Shown one piece after another: positions 8,564-18,807 of a stretch of DNA of 64,000 bases. The translations under genes were made by a program, and so were the position numbers. Numbering within the stretch: position 1 is the first letter of the stretch; the number at the start of each line of letters is the position of its first letter. A model generated the notes under the pieces. The model did not search any database. It was given only the letters and a program-made list of their open reading frames with translations, and was not told the DNA's origin. The stretch comes from Streptomyces spororaveus (GTDB lineage: Bacteria; Actinomycetota; Actinomycetes; Streptomycetales; Streptomycetaceae): NCBI RefSeq assembly GCF_016755875.1, contig NZ_BNED01000005.1, positions 6,152,001 to 6,216,000 of the forward strand, in the 5' to 3' direction.

Positions 8564-9630
8564 GGCAGATTCTGTTCGCCGGTGTCATCGGCATGTTCCT
8601 CACCGTTGTGGGCACCCCGCTGCTGATCAAGCTGCTGGCCCGCAAGGGCTACGGCCAGTTCATCCGCGACGACGGCCCCCGCGGCCACGCCGGGAAGAAG
8701 GGCACGCCCACCATGGGCGGTATCTCCTTCATCCTGGCGACGCTCATCGCGTACGCCCTGACGAAGATCCTCACCGGCGAAGAGCCGAGCTTCTCGGGTC
8801 TGCTCGTGCTCTTCCTGATGGCGGGCATGGGCCTCGTCGGGTACCTCGACGACTACATCAAGATCGTCAAGCGGCGTTCGCTGGGTCTGCGGGCCAAGGC
8901 CAAGATGGCCGGCCAGCTGATCGTCGGCATCGCCTTCGCCGTGCTGGCCCTCCAGTTCAAGGACTCGCGCGGGCTGACCCCGGCCTCCACCAAGCTGTCG
9001 TTCGTCACGGACTTCGGCTGGTCGATAGGTCCGGTGCTGTTCGTGGTGTGGGCCCTGTTCATGATCCTGGCGATGTCCAACGGCGTGAACCTCACCGACG
9101 GTCTGGACGGTCTCGCGACCGGCGCCGCCGTGATGGTCTTCGGCGCCTACACCTTCATCGGCGTCTGGCAGTTCCAGGAGTCCTGCGCCCGGGCCGGTGA
9201 CCTCACCAACCCGAACGCCTGCTTCGAGGTGCGCGACCCGCTCGACCTCGCGGTCGTCGCCTCCGCCCTCATGGGCGCCTGCTTCGGCTTCCTGTGGTGG
9301 AACACCTCGCCCGCCAAGATCTTCATGGGTGACACCGGCTCGCTCGCCCTCGGCGGCGCGCTCGCGGGCCTCGCCATCTGCTCCCGCACGGAGTTCCTGA
9401 TGGCGCTCCTCGGCGGCCTGTTCGTGCTCATCACGATGTCGGTCGTCATCCAGGTCGGTTCCTTCAAGATGACCGGCAAGCGCGTCTTCCGGATGGCGCC
9501 ACTGCAGCACCACTTCGAGCTCAAGGGCTGGTCCGAGGTACTCGTCGTGGTCCGCTTCTGGATCATCCAGGGCATGTGCGTGATCGTTGGTCTCGGTCTC
9601 TTCTACGCGGGATGGGCAGCCGACAAGTGA
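8560..9630 (+). CDS. mraY: Phospho-MurNAc-pentapeptide translocase (lipid I synthase)
   Basis: A 356-residue polytopic membrane enzyme with about ten hydrophobic helices. The family signatures are visible in order: RDDGPRGHAGKKGTPTMGG, the catalytic stretch MSNGVNLTDGLDGLATG, FMGDTGSLALGG, and MAPLQHHFELKGWSE. It transfers phospho-MurNAc-pentapeptide to undecaprenyl phosphate on the inner face of the membrane. Its start overlaps the murF stop (ATGA). Confidence 0.98.
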   Translation: MRQILFAGVIGMFLTVVGTPLLIKLLARKGYGQFIRDDGPRGHAGKKGTPTMGGISFILATLIAYALTKILTGEEPSFSGLLVLFLMAGMGLVGYLDDYIKIVKRRSLGLRAKAKMAGQLIVGIAFAVLALQFKDSRGLTPASTKLSFVTDFGWSIGPVLFVVWALFMILAMSNGVNLTDGLDGLATGAAVMVFGAYTFIGVWQFQESCARAGDLTNPNACFEVRDPLDLAVVASALMGACFGFLWWNTSPAKIFMGDTGSLALGGALAGLAICSRTEFLMALLGGLFVLITMSVVIQVGSFKMTGKRVFRMAPLQHHFELKGWSEVLVVVRFWIIQGMCVIVGLGLFYAGWAADK

Positions 9631-11171
9631 CCTCCTCCGACCTGGCCGCCGTGCTCGGCCCCGACGCCCTGGGCCGCTTCGGCCTGCCGGGCCGGATCAC
9701 CGTGGCAGGGCTCGGCATCAGCGGCATCAGCGCCGCCCGGGCACTGGCCGGGCTGGGCGCGCGCGTGACCGTCGTCGACAACGGCGACGGCGACGCGCAC
9801 CGGGCCAGGGCCGCCGAGCTCGCGGAGCTCGGCATCGAGGTCCGCCTCGGTCACCTGCCCGACGGAGCCCGGGCGGGCGAGACCCTGCCCGAGGGCACCG
9901 AACTGGTCGTCACCTCGCCGGGCTGGCAGCCGGAGAGCCCGCTCTTCCTGGCCGCCGCCTCGGCGGGCGTCGACGTCGTCGGTGACGTCGAGGTCGCCTG
10001 GCGGCTGCGCGGCGCCGGCGCGGAGCTCCGTGCCGCCCGCGGGGCCGCGGCCGGCGACCGGGCCCCGGCCGGGCCCGCCGAATGGCTCGCGATCACCGGT
10101 ACCAACGGCAAGACCACCACCACCCAGATGCTGGCGTCGATCCTGAAGGCCGCGGGCCTGCGTACCGCGGCCGTCGGCAACATCGGCACCCCGATCATCG
10201 ACGTGGTACTCGGCGAGCAGGAGTACGACGTGCTCGCCGTCGAACTCTCCAGCTACCAGCTGCACTGGGCGCCCTCGCTGCGCGTCCACTCGGCGGCCGT
10301 CCTCAACCTGGCCCCGGACCACCTCGACTGGCACGGTTCGATGCAGGCGTACGCCGCCGACAAGGGCCGGATCTACGAGGGCAACAGGGTCGCCTGCGTC
10401 TACAACGTCGCCGACAAGGCCACCGAGGACCTGGTCGTCGAGGCCGACGTCGAAGAGGGCTGCCGGGCGATCGGCTTCACCCTCGGCGCCCCCGGCCCCT
10501 CCATGCTCGGCGTCGTCGACGGCATCCTCGTCGACCGGGCCTTCGTGGAGAACCGGCAGAAGAACGCCCAGGAGCTCGCCGAGGTCGCGGACGTCAACCC
10601 GCCCGCCCCGCACAACATCGCCAACGCGCTCGCCGCCGCGGCACTGGCCCGCGCCTTCGGCGTGGAGCCACGGGCGGTGCGCGACGGGCTGCGCGACTTC
10701 CGCCCGGACGCCCACCGCGTCGCGTACGTGGACGAGGTCGCCTCGGTCACCTACATCGACGACTCGAAGGCCACCAACACGCACGCGGCCGAGGCCTCGC
10801 TCGCCGCCTTCGAGCCGGTCGTCTGGATCGCCGGCGGTCTCGCCAAGGGCGCGACCTTCGACGAGCTCGTGAAGAACGCCGCGAAGCGGCTGCGCGGCGC
10901 CGTCCTGATCGGCGCCGACCGAGCGCTCATCGCCGACGCGCTGGCGCGACACGCGCCCGAGGTCCCGGTCGTCGACCTCGACCGGACCGACACTGGGGCG
11001 ATGCTCGCGGCGGTCCGGGAAGCCGCCGCGCTCGCCGAGCCCGGCGACACGGTCCTGCTGGCACCTGCCTGCGCCTCGATGGACATGTTCGCGAACTACA
11101 ACAAGCGTGGGGACGCATTCGCCGACGCGGTGCGCGAACTGGCCGCCGAGAACGCTGCGGACACGGCCTAG
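9612..11171 (+). CDS. murD: UDP-MurNAc-L-alanine:D-glutamate ligase
   Basis: A 519-residue protein from the ATG at 9612; other in-frame starts are 9576, inside mraY, and the GTG at 9627 that overlaps the mraY stop. The N-terminal Rossmann motif VAGLGISGISAAR, the ATP loop ITGTNGKTTTTQML and the later HRVAYVDE / YIDDSKATN block identify MurD. It adds D-Glu, the second stem-peptide residue. It sits fourth in the Mur enzyme order here (E, F, MraY, D) as in other dcw clusters. The start choice is uncertain; the function is not. Confidence 0.95.
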   Translation: MGSRQVTSSDLAAVLGPDALGRFGLPGRITVAGLGISGISAARALAGLGARVTVVDNGDGDAHRARAAELAELGIEVRLGHLPDGARAGETLPEGTELVVTSPGWQPESPLFLAAASAGVDVVGDVEVAWRLRGAGAELRAARGAAAGDRAPAGPAEWLAITGTNGKTTTTQMLASILKAAGLRTAAVGNIGTPIIDVVLGEQEYDVLAVELSSYQLHWAPSLRVHSAAVLNLAPDHLDWHGSMQAYAADKGRIYEGNRVACVYNVADKATEDLVVEADVEEGCRAIGFTLGAPGPSMLGVVDGILVDRAFVENRQKNAQELAEVADVNPPAPHNIANALAAAALARAFGVEPRAVRDGLRDFRPDAHRVAYVDEVASVTYIDDSKATNTHAAEASLAAFEPVVWIAGGLAKGATFDELVKNAAKRLRGAVLIGADRALIADALARHAPEVPVVDLDRTDTGAMLAAVREAAALAEPGDTVLLAPACASMDMFANYNKRGDAFADAVRELAAENAADTA

Positions 11172-11240
11172 GCCGGGGCTCCGGGACAGGTTCCCTCCGG
11201 CCGGCAGCTCGCCTCGTACGAGTGGAGGGGAAGATCACAG

Positions 11241-12602
11241 ATGCCGGCCAAGCAGATGCTGCCGGGGCGGCGGCCGTCCGCCGTGAAGGCGCAGGGCCGC
11301 AAACGCCCTGCGGTGAGTTCGAAGCGGCCCGCCGGGCGCGGGCCGCTGGCCCGGTTCCGGAACACCCAGCGGCAGTTGCAGAAGGCCTGGGACCGCCCGC
11401 TCACCGCCTACTACCTGATTTTCGGCAGTTCCCTGCTCATCACCGTGCTCGGTCTGGTGATGGTGTACTCGGCCTCGATGATCAAGGCCCTCCAGCTCGG
11501 CCTCGGCGACGCGTACTTCTTCAAGAAGCAGTTCCTGGCCGCCCTCATCGGCGGCGTCCTCCTGCTGGCCGCCTCCCGGATGCCGGTCAAACTGCACCGG
11601 GCGCTGTCCTATCCCGTGCTCGCCGGCACGCTCTTCCTGATGGTCCTGGTCCAGGTGCCGGGGATAGGCGTCGCGATCAACGGCAACCAGAATTGGATCT
11701 CCCTTGGCGGTCCGTTCATGCTGCAGCCCAGTGAGTTCGGCAAGCTGGCACTGATCCTGTGGGGCGCCGACCTGCTGGCACGCAAGGGCGACAAGGGGCT
11801 GCTGAGCCAGTGGAAGCACCTGCTGGTGCCGCTGGTACCGGTGGCCTTCCTGCTGCTCGGGCTGATCATGCTGGGCGGCGACATGGGCACCGCGATGATC
11901 CTTGGCGCCATCCTGTTCGGTCTGCTCTGGCTGGCCGGGGCCCCGACCCGGATGTTCGTCGGGGTGCTCGTCTTCGCGGGTGCGATCGTCGCACTGCTCA
12001 TCAAGACGAGCCCGCACCGGATGGACCGACTGGAATGTCTCGGTGCGACAGAACCGGGCAAGAACGACCTTTGCTGGCAGGCCGTTCACGGGATCTACGC
12101 CCTCGCCTCGGGCGGATGGTTCGGTTCCGGCCTCGGTGCAAGTGTGGAAAAATGGGGGCAACTACCCGAAGCCCACACCGACTTCATCTTCGCCATCACC
12201 GGGGAGGAACTGGGTCTGGCGGGGACGCTGTCGGTGCTCGCCCTGTTCGCGGCTCTAGGCTATGCGGGTATCCGCGTGGCCGGACGCACGGAGGATTCCT
12301 TCGTACGGTTTGCCGCGGGAGGCGTGACCACCTGGATCACGGCCCAGGCCGTGATCAACATCGGTGCGGTGCTCGGCCTGCTGCCGATCGCCGGAGTCCC
12401 GCTCCCGCTGTTCTCCTACGGAGGGTCAGCCCTGCTGCCGACCATGTTCGCGGTCGGACTGCTCATCGCCTTCGCGCGTGAGGAGCCGGCGGCGCGCGCG
12501 GCCCTCGCGATGCGACAGCCGAAGACCGGCTGGTGGCGGACCGGGGTGAGATGGAAGTCGATGAGACGGCGCGTCAAGAAGCGTCCGTCCGGAGAGCGGT
12601 GA
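11241..12602 (+). CDS. ftsW: SEDS-family septal peptidoglycan glycosyltransferase
   Basis: A 453-residue protein with a basic N-terminus (about 1-50) and about ten membrane helices. It shows SEDS motifs: LMVYSASM in the first helix, LQPSEFGKLALILW, GLGASVEKWGQLPEAHTDFIFAITGEELG in the large loop, and PLFSYGGSALL near the end. FtsW polymerises lipid II with FtsI at the septum. A basic tail of about 30 residues follows the last helix. It starts 69 bases after murD behind a GGAGGGG site and ends 6 bases before murG. Confidence 0.96.
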   Translation: MPAKQMLPGRRPSAVKAQGRKRPAVSSKRPAGRGPLARFRNTQRQLQKAWDRPLTAYYLIFGSSLLITVLGLVMVYSASMIKALQLGLGDAYFFKKQFLAALIGGVLLLAASRMPVKLHRALSYPVLAGTLFLMVLVQVPGIGVAINGNQNWISLGGPFMLQPSEFGKLALILWGADLLARKGDKGLLSQWKHLLVPLVPVAFLLLGLIMLGGDMGTAMILGAILFGLLWLAGAPTRMFVGVLVFAGAIVALLIKTSPHRMDRLECLGATEPGKNDLCWQAVHGIYALASGGWFGSGLGASVEKWGQLPEAHTDFIFAITGEELGLAGTLSVLALFAALGYAGIRVAGRTEDSFVRFAAGGVTTWITAQAVINIGAVLGLLPIAGVPLPLFSYGGSALLPTMFAVGLLIAFAREEPAARAALAMRQPKTGWWRTGVRWKSMRRRVKKRPSGER

Positions 12603-12608
12603 ATTTCG

Positions 12609-13703
12609 GTGCATGTCGTACTCGCCGGTGGGGGGACCGCCGGCCACATCGAGCCGGCGCTCGCCCTCGCGGACGCCCTGCGCAGGCAGGACCCTTCAGT
12701 GGGCATCACCGCCCTCGGCACGGAGCGCGGACTGGAAACCCGCCTGGTGCCGGAACGCGGCTACGAGCTGGGCCTGATCCCCGCCGTTCCGCTGCCCCGC
12801 AAGCCGACCCCGGAACTGATCACCGTCCCCGGACGGCTGCGCGGCACCATCAAGGCCGCGGAGGAGATCCTCATCCGCACCAAGGCCGACTGCGTCGTCG
12901 GCTTCGGCGGTTACGTGGCCCTGCCCGGCTATCTCGCGGCCAAGCGCCTCGGGGTGCCGATCATCGTCCACGAGGCCAACGCCCGGCCCGGACTGGCCAA
13001 CAAGATCGGCTCCCGGTACGCGCACGCCGTCGCGGTCTCCACCCCCGACAGCAAGCTGCGCGGCGCCCGCTACGTGGGCATCCCGCTGCGCCGCTCCATC
13101 TCCACCCTCGACCGGGCCGCGGTCCGCCCGGAGGCGCGCGCCGCCTTCGGCCTGGACCCCAACCTGCCCACGCTGCTGGTCTCCGGCGGCTCGCAGGGCG
13201 CCCGCCGCCTCAACGAGACGATCCAGCAGGTCGCACCGACCCTCCAGCGCTCCGGGATCCAGATCCTGCACGCCGTCGGGCCGAAGAACGAACTGCCGCG
13301 TGTCGACAACATGCCCGGGATGCCGCCGTATGTGCCGGTACCGTACGTGGACCGGATGGATCTCGCGTACGCCGCCGCCGACATGATGCTGTGCCGCGCG
13401 GGTGCGATGACCGTCGCCGAACTCTCCGCCGTCGGGCTCCCCGCCGCCTACGTCCCGTTGCCGATCGGCAACGGTGAACAGCGGCTCAACGCCCAGCCGG
13501 TGGTCAAGGCCGGCGGCGGCCTGCTCGTGGACGACGCGGAGCTCACGCCCGACTGGGTGCTGGGCCAGGTCCTCCCGGTGCTGTCCGACCCGCACCGCCT
13601 GTACGAGATGTCCCGGGCCGCCGGTGAGTTCGGCCGGCGGGACGCCGACGAGCTCCTGGTCGGCATGGTGTACGAGGCGATCGCGGCCCACAGGTCCCGC
13701 TGA
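12609..13703 (+). CDS. murG: Lipid II synthase (UDP-GlcNAc transferase)
   Basis: A 364-residue GT-B glycosyltransferase. The N-terminal [15 protein letters not shown] loop, [27 protein letters not shown] and the C-terminal donor-site motif [12 protein letters not shown] followed by [18 protein letters not shown] are all characteristic. It adds GlcNAc to lipid I at the membrane surface. The start is the GTG at 12609; FtsQ follows 31 bases downstream. Confidence 0.97.
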   Translation: MHVVLAGGGTAGHIEPALALADALRRQDPSVGITALGTERGLETRLVPERGYELGLIPAVPLPRKPTPELITVPGRLRGTIKAAEEILIRTKADCVVGFGGYVALPGYLAAKRLGVPIIVHEANARPGLANKIGSRYAHAVAVSTPDSKLRGARYVGIPLRRSISTLDRAAVRPEARAAFGLDPNLPTLLVSGGSQGARRLNETIQQVAPTLQRSGIQILHAVGPKNELPRVDNMPGMPPYVPVPYVDRMDLAYAAADMMLCRAGAMTVAELSAVGLPAAYVPLPIGNGEQRLNAQPVVKAGGGLLVDDAELTPDWVLGQVLPVLSDPHRLYEMSRAAGEFGRRDADELLVGMVYEAIAAHRSR

Positions 13704-13734
13704 GGCGGGTAGCGCAGACGCAGGAGGCACAGGA

Positions 13735-14625
13735 GTGGCCGGAGGGACGACCGCGCGGCGCGGAACACCGTTTTCTGATCGGTCCGGTCCGGCTGCCCGC
13801 AAGGGCACCGGCGCTCCCCAGCCGCCGAAGGCTCCCAAGGGCTCCAGGGCGCCCAAGGCTCCCAAGACCCCCAAGGCCCCGAAGTCAGCGCAGAGGACCG
13901 GCCCCAGGGGCCCCGGCGCACGCCTGCGCCGGGGCCCGGTGCTGGCCGCGCTCGCCGCCGCGGTGCTCCTCACCGCCGGCGGCACCTGGGTGCTCTACGG
14001 CTCCTCCTGGCTCCGCGTGGAGAAGGTGGCGGCCACCGGCATGGAGGTGCTCACCGCCGAGCAGGTCCTCGGCGCGGCGGCCGTCCCGGTCGGCGCGCCC
14101 CTGGTGAGCGTCGACACCGAGGAGATCGAGAGCCGGGTCCGCGGCCGGCTGCCCCGCGTCGATTCGGTCGACGTGGTGCGTGCCTGGCCGCACGGCATCG
14201 GTCTGAAAGTGACGGAACGCAAACCTGTCCTGCTCGTCAAAAAGGACGCCAACTTCGTGGAAGTGGACGCATCGGGTGTGCGATTCGACACGGTTCCGAA
14301 AGCACCCGCGGGTGTTCCGGTCCTCGAATTGAACGCCGGTCGATCGCCGAGCGCCCGCCGCTTCGACGAGGATCGGCTGCTGCACGAGGCCGTACTCGTC
14401 GCGGGCGCCCTCCCGCAGCCGATCGCCAGGGAAACGGTGCAGGTCAAGGTGGGTTCCTACGATTCGGTCGTGCTGGAGCTCACCAGGGGCCGGTCCGTGA
14501 CGTGGGGGAGCGGTGAACAGAGCGACGCGAAGGGGCGGGCATTGAACGCTTTGTTGAAAGCCGCTCCCAAGGCCGCCCACTTCGACGTGAGCGTCCCCAC
14601 CGCCCCTGCTGCGTCCGGGAGTTGA
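13735..14625 (+). CDS. ftsQ: Cell division protein FtsQ/DivIB
   Basis: A 296-residue protein from the GTG at 13735, which follows an AGGAGG site; the open frame extends further upstream inside murG but without a better start. A long Lys/Pro-rich cytoplasmic tail (1-60, with APKAPKTPKAPK repeats) leads to one membrane helix (about 67-85), then a POTRA domain beginning WLRVEKVAATGMEVLTAEQV and the FtsQ beta domain. It scaffolds the divisome with FtsL. It closes the first dcw transcription unit before the ftsZ promoter region. Confidence 0.93.
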   Translation: MAGGTTARRGTPFSDRSGPAARKGTGAPQPPKAPKGSRAPKAPKTPKAPKSAQRTGPRGPGARLRRGPVLAALAAAVLLTAGGTWVLYGSSWLRVEKVAATGMEVLTAEQVLGAAAVPVGAPLVSVDTEEIESRVRGRLPRVDSVDVVRAWPHGIGLKVTERKPVLLVKKDANFVEVDASGVRFDTVPKAPAGVPVLELNAGRSPSARRFDEDRLLHEAVLVAGALPQPIARETVQVKVGSYDSVVLELTRGRSVTWGSGEQSDAKGRALNALLKAAPKAAHFDVSVPTAPAASGS

Positions 14626-14904
14626 CGTCCGGTCCAACAGCGGCGCACCCTGGTTGGCCAGCGATACGGGTGATCACATAGGGTGAAAAGAAAAACGGGA
14701 GGTTCGGCGTGTTCGTTGAACACGCGCTACTTGTCGACTTAGTGTCCTGTTCGGAAGAGTCCGAGGAACAGGCACACCCCTAACCCTAAACTTCAGGGTG
14801 AGGGTTCGGGTCGGCGCGTTCGGACCGTCCCTATTTCGGCATCAGTCGTCGCAACGCAGGCCCGCGAGGCGGCGACACGTAACTCGAGGCGAGAGGCCTT
14901 CGAC
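14626..14904 (+). promoter_or_regulatory. ftsZ promoter and leader region with two hairpins
   Basis: This 279-base gap is AT-richer than its surroundings. A candidate promoter has TTGAAC at 14716-14721 and TAGTGT at 14740-14745 (18-base spacing). Just downstream, inverted arms CCTGTTC (14746-14752) and GAACAGG (14766-14772) are followed by CCCTAACCCT (14778-14787) and AGGGTGAGGG (14795-14804), 9 of 10 pairs. Streptomyces coelicolor ftsZ is known to have several promoters in this gap, one of them used in sporulating hyphae; I cannot assign which of them this is. The hairpins could be operators or leader RNA structures. Confidence 0.6.
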
Positions 14905-16110
14905 GTGGCAGCACCGCAGAACTACCTCGCAGTCATCAAGGTCATCGGTGTCGGCGGCGGTGGTGTCAATGCCATCAACCGAATGATCGAGGTCGGTCTC
15001 AAGGGCGTCGAGTTCATCGCCATCAACACGGACGCCCAGGCGCTGTTGATGAGCGACGCCGACGTCAAGCTCGACGTCGGCCGTGAACTCACCCGTGGCC
15101 TCGGCGCCGGCGCCAACCCGGCCGTCGGTCGCAAGGCGGCAGAGGACCACCGCGAGGAGATCGAGGAGGTCCTCAAGGGGGCCGACATGGTCTTCGTCAC
15201 CGCCGGTGAGGGCGGCGGCACCGGCACGGGCGGCGCACCTGTCGTCGCCAACATCGCGCGCTCGCTGGGCGCCCTGACGATCGGTGTGGTCACCCGGCCG
15301 TTCACCTTCGAGGGCCGGCGCCGCGCGAACCAGGCGGAGGACGGCATCGCCGAGCTCCGCGAAGAGGTCGACACCCTCATCGTCATCCCCAACGACCGAC
15401 TGCTGTCCATCTCGGACCGCCAGGTCAGCGTGCTCGACGCCTTCAAGTCGGCCGACCAGGTCCTGCTCTCGGGCGTTCAGGGCATCACCGACCTCATCAC
15501 CACCCCGGGTCTGATCAACCTCGACTTCGCCGACGTCAAGTCCGTGATGTCCGAGGCCGGCTCGGCCCTGATGGGCATCGGCTCCGCCCGCGGCGACGAC
15601 CGCGCGGTGGCCGCCGCGGAGATGGCGATCTCCTCGCCGCTCCTGGAGGCGTCCATCGACGGCGCCCGTGGCGTGCTGCTCTCCATCTCCGGTGGCTCGG
15701 ACCTCGGTCTCTTCGAGATCAACGAGGCCGCGCAGCTGGTCAGCGAGGCCGCGCACCCCGAGGCGAACATCATCTTCGGCGCCGTCATCGACGACGCGCT
15801 CGGCGACGAGGTACGGGTGACCGTCATCGCGGCCGGGTTCGACGGCGGACAGCCTCCGGCCCGCCGGGACAACGTCATCGGTGCCGCGTCCACCAAGCGC
15901 GAGGAGCCGGCCCCGGCTCCGGTCCGCGCCGCCGAGCCGGCCCGCCCGGCCTTCGGCGGACTGGGCTCGGTCACCCCGCGCGAGGAGCCCCCGGCTCCGG
16001 TCGAGCCGGCTCCGGTCGAGGTCCAGGCCCCCGCGCCGCAGGTCCCCACGGCCCGGCCGTACCAGGACAGCCCGGCCGAAGAGCTGGATGTCCCGGACTT
16101 CTTGAAGTGA
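14905..16110 (+). CDS. ftsZ: Tubulin-like cell division GTPase
   Basis: A 401-residue FtsZ from the GTG at 14905 after a GAGAGG site. The GTP-binding tubulin signature [14 protein letters not shown] lies near residues 98-111, the N-terminal [14 protein letters not shown] loop and the T7 loop [11 protein letters not shown] are intact, and a Pro/Ala-rich linker leads to the conserved C-terminal peptide DVPDFLK that binds partners such as SepF. It forms the Z-ladders of sporulation septa. The stop overlaps the pgeF GTG start (GTGA). Confidence 0.99.
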   Translation: MAAPQNYLAVIKVIGVGGGGVNAINRMIEVGLKGVEFIAINTDAQALLMSDADVKLDVGRELTRGLGAGANPAVGRKAAEDHREEIEEVLKGADMVFVTAGEGGGTGTGGAPVVANIARSLGALTIGVVTRPFTFEGRRRANQAEDGIAELREEVDTLIVIPNDRLLSISDRQVSVLDAFKSADQVLLSGVQGITDLITTPGLINLDFADVKSVMSEAGSALMGIGSARGDDRAVAAAEMAISSPLLEASIDGARGVLLSISGGSDLGLFEINEAAQLVSEAAHPEANIIFGAVIDDALGDEVRVTVIAAGFDGGQPPARRDNVIGAASTKREEPAPAPVRAAEPARPAFGGLGSVTPREEPPAPVEPAPVEVQAPAPQVPTARPYQDSPAEELDVPDFLK

Positions 16111-16895
16111 CACCAGAGCAGCATCACGTGGGCGGCGCCCACTTCGCCTTCACCGACCGGTGGGGCGGAGTGAGCGCCGTTCCGTACGAGGAGCTCAATC
16201 TCGGCGGCGCGGTCGGAGACGACCCGGCCGCCGTTCGCGCGAACCGGGCACGGGCGGCGAAGTCCCTGGGTCTGGAGCCGGACCGGGTGGTCTGGATGAA
16301 CCAGGTGCACGGCCGGGACGTGGCGGTGGTGGACGGGCCCTGGGGCGCGGATGCCGAGGTCCCCGCGGTGGACGCGGTGGTGACCGCCCGTCGGGGGCTC
16401 GCCCTCGCGGTGCTCACCGCCGACTGCACGCCGGTCCTGCTGGCGGACCCCGTCGCCGGTGTCGTGGCCGCCGCCCACGCCGGGCGGCCGGGACTGGTCG
16501 CCGGAGTGGTGCCCGCCGCCGTCGAGGCGATGGTCGCCCTCGGGGCCGATCCCGGGCGGATCGTCGCCCGTACGGGACCCGCGGTCTGCGGACACTGCTA
16601 CGAGGTGCCCGCCGAGATGCGGGAGGCGGTGGCCCGGGAGGTGCCCGCCGCCCGGGCCGAGACCAGCTGGGGGACACCGGCCGTCGACGTGGTCGCCGGG
16701 GTGCACGCCCAGCTCGCCGAGGCGGGGGTGGTGCACAGCGGCCGTTCCCCGGTCTGCACACTGGAGTCGCCGGACCACTTCTCGTACCGGCGCGACCGGG
16801 TGACCGGACGCCTTGCCGGATATGTCTGGTTGACAGAGCTTTCCCGGGGGACGACCCCCGGATCGCCGGGGGAAAAGAAGAATGACGGATCGTAA
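16107..16895 (+). CDS. pgeF: PgeF/YlmD-family multicopper-oxidase-fold protein
   Basis: A 262-residue protein of the YfiH/laccase-domain family. Motifs are FTDRWGGVS near the start, [35 protein letters not shown] and [11 protein letters not shown], with the His/Cys residues that form the metal site. E. coli PgeF (YfiH) removes misincorporated L-Ser from peptidoglycan precursors; other homologues act as purine nucleosidases or phosphorylases. The place just after ftsZ fits a role in cell wall quality control. It overlaps yggS by 14 bases. Confidence 0.92.
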   Translation: MTPEQHHVGGAHFAFTDRWGGVSAVPYEELNLGGAVGDDPAAVRANRARAAKSLGLEPDRVVWMNQVHGRDVAVVDGPWGADAEVPAVDAVVTARRGLALAVLTADCTPVLLADPVAGVVAAAHAGRPGLVAGVVPAAVEAMVALGADPGRIVARTGPAVCGHCYEVPAEMREAVAREVPAARAETSWGTPAVDVVAGVHAQLAEAGVVHSGRSPVCTLESPDHFSYRRDRVTGRLAGYVWLTELSRGTTPGSPGEKKNDGS

Positions 16896-17601
16896 GTCGG
16901 AGCTCGCCGAGAACCTGGCGCGGGTGGAGGAACGTATCTCGTCCGCCTGCGCGGCGGCAGGGCGGGAACGGGACGAGGTGACGCTCATCGTGGTCACCAA
17001 GACCTACCCCGCGAGCGACGTACGACTGCTGGCGGACCTGGGTGTCCGTCATGTTGCGGAGAATCGTGACCAGGATGCCGCCCCCAAGGCCGCGGCCTGC
17101 GCGGATCTGCCGCTCAGCTGGCACTTCGTCGGTCAGTTGCAGACGAACAAAGTCCGTTCCGTGGCGGGATACGCGCAAGTGGTGCAGTCGGTCGACCGGC
17201 CGAAGCTCGTGACCGCCCTTTCGGCGGCCGCGGTGAACGCCGGCCGGGAGCTCGGGTGCCTCGTGCAGATCGCGCTCGACGCGGAATCGGGGGAGCGCGG
17301 GGCCCGCGGCGGTGCGGCACCGGAGCAGCTCGCGGAGTTGGCGGACCTCGTGGCCGGGGCCCCGGGACTGCGCATCGACGGCCTGATGACGGTCGCTCCG
17401 CTGTCCGGCCGCTACGCGGGACGCGAACAGGCCGCTTTCGAGCGGTTGATGGAATTGTCATCCCGCGTGCGCGTGGACCATCCGGCTGCCACGATGGTGT
17501 CGGCCGGGATGAGCGCAGACCTGGAACAGGCCGTGGCGGCCGGTGCGACACATGTACGCGTCGGCACTGCGGTACTCGGCGCGAGACCCCGGCTCGGGTA
17601 A
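16882..17601 (+). CDS. yggS: YggS/PLPBP-family pyridoxal phosphate homeostasis protein
   Basis: A 239-residue single-domain alanine-racemase-fold protein. The PLP lysine lies in LIVVTKTYPASDV and is followed by RHVAENRDQDAAPKA, LSWHFVGQLQTNKVR, and later AGMSADLEQAVAAGATHVRVGTAVLG. Members bind PLP and balance B6 vitamers and amino-acid pools and have no strong catalytic activity. In Gram-positive bacteria the gene (ylmE) usually lies between ftsZ and sepF, as here. Confidence 0.95.
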   Translation: MTDRKSELAENLARVEERISSACAAAGRERDEVTLIVVTKTYPASDVRLLADLGVRHVAENRDQDAAPKAAACADLPLSWHFVGQLQTNKVRSVAGYAQVVQSVDRPKLVTALSAAAVNAGRELGCLVQIALDAESGERGARGGAAPEQLAELADLVAGAPGLRIDGLMTVAPLSGRYAGREQAAFERLMELSSRVRVDHPAATMVSAGMSADLEQAVAAGATHVRVGTAVLGARPRLG

Positions 17602-17750
17602 CGTCGCGAAGAAAGTCGGACCACAGCAGAAAATATGGTCATTCCCGCTGATGGGCGGGCAGACCTAGTGGATCGCGGGCAGTTGGTGACATTCGTGACA
17701 CAGCGGCACCTGCGACAGGGCGATCCACCACAGAGCGGAGGACTCGGAGA

Positions 17751-18368
17751 ATGGCCGGCGCGATGCGCAAGATGGCGGTCTACCTCGGCCTCGTGGAGGA
17801 CGACCGGTACGACAACCCGGGGTACGACCCCGACGACGAGTTCGAGCCCGAGCCGGAAATGGAACGGGCTCGGGAACGGGATCGCCGACAGCAGCCCGTG
17901 CACCAAGCGCCCGTACCGGATGAACCGGTACGAGTCGCACAGCCTCCGGCGCAGCGTGAACCTATCCCAATTCCGGTGGAAAGCGGACGTCCTGCGCGAA
18001 TCGCCCCCGTGGCATCCATCACACCTGATCGCACGAACCTGGAGAAGAACGCCCCCGTGATCATGCCCAAGGTCGTCTCCGAGCGGGAGCCGTACCGCAT
18101 CACGACGCTGCACCCCCGGACCTACAACGAGGCCCGTACCATCGGGGAACACTTCCGTGAGGGCACTCCGGTGATCATGAATCTCACGGAGATGGACGAC
18201 ACGGATGCGAAGCGTCTCGTGGACTTCGCCGCCGGACTCGTCTTCGGTCTGCACGGCAGCATTGAACGCGTGACACAGAAGGTGTTCCTGCTGTCGCCTG
18301 CTAACGTCGATGTCACGGCGGAGGACAAGGCCCGCATCGCGGAGGGCGGGTTCTTCAACCAAAGCTAG
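17751..18368 (+). CDS. sepF: SepF, membrane anchor of FtsZ
   Basis: A 205-residue SepF. The N-terminal amphipathic helix ([18 protein letters not shown]) is the membrane anchor, an acidic and proline-rich linker follows, and the C-terminal SepF domain begins near residue 110 with [20 protein letters not shown] and contains [20 protein letters not shown]. Actinobacteria lack FtsA, so SepF is the main FtsZ tether. The start ATG has a GGAGGA site 9 bases upstream. The 149-base gap before it is AT-richer and may carry its own promoter. Confidence 0.96.
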   Translation: MAGAMRKMAVYLGLVEDDRYDNPGYDPDDEFEPEPEMERARERDRRQQPVHQAPVPDEPVRVAQPPAQREPIPIPVESGRPARIAPVASITPDRTNLEKNAPVIMPKVVSEREPYRITTLHPRTYNEARTIGEHFREGTPVIMNLTEMDDTDAKRLVDFAAGLVFGLHGSIERVTQKVFLLSPANVDVTAEDKARIAEGGFFNQS

Positions 18369-18428
18369 ACCGATCCGTCAGACACGGGGCCGGGAACACA
18401 GCGGGAGCAGGGGAGAGGGAAGCGCGGG

Positions 18429-18725
18429 ATGGGTGTCGTACTGGACGTGATCTACTTCGCCTTGGCGTGCTTCCTCGTCGTGCTGATCTTCCGCCTGGTC
18501 ATGGACTACGTGTTCCAGTTCGCACGTTCCTGGACGCCCGGCAAGGCGATGGTGGTCGTACTGGAGGCCACCTACAGCGTCACCGATCCACCACTCAAGC
18601 TTCTTCGGCGGGTCATTCCGCCGTTGCGTCTCGGGGGCGTGGCACTCGACCTGTCCTTCTTCGTTCTGATGATCATCGTTTACATCCTCATCAGTTTCGT
18701 GCGCACCGCTGCGAGCGGCTTGTGA
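18429..18725 (+). CDS. yggT: YggT/YlmG-family membrane protein
   Basis: A 98-residue protein with two hydrophobic segments (about 3-25 and 73-93) flanking the family motif SVTDPPLKLLRRVIPPLRLGG. YggT/YlmG proteins lie next to sepF and divIVA in most Gram-positive bacteria and affect nucleoid or septum organisation by an unknown mechanism. It is 60 bases after sepF and 82 bases before divIVA. Confidence 0.93.
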   Translation: MGVVLDVIYFALACFLVVLIFRLVMDYVFQFARSWTPGKAMVVVLEATYSVTDPPLKLLRRVIPPLRLGGVALDLSFFVLMIIVYILISFVRTAASGL

Positions 18726-18807
18726 ACGATGTGCTTCCCCGCGGGCGCGGGGACAGTCCCGATACGGTCTTGCCGACTGCCGACGACTACGTAGAGGTGA
18801 AGAAGAC

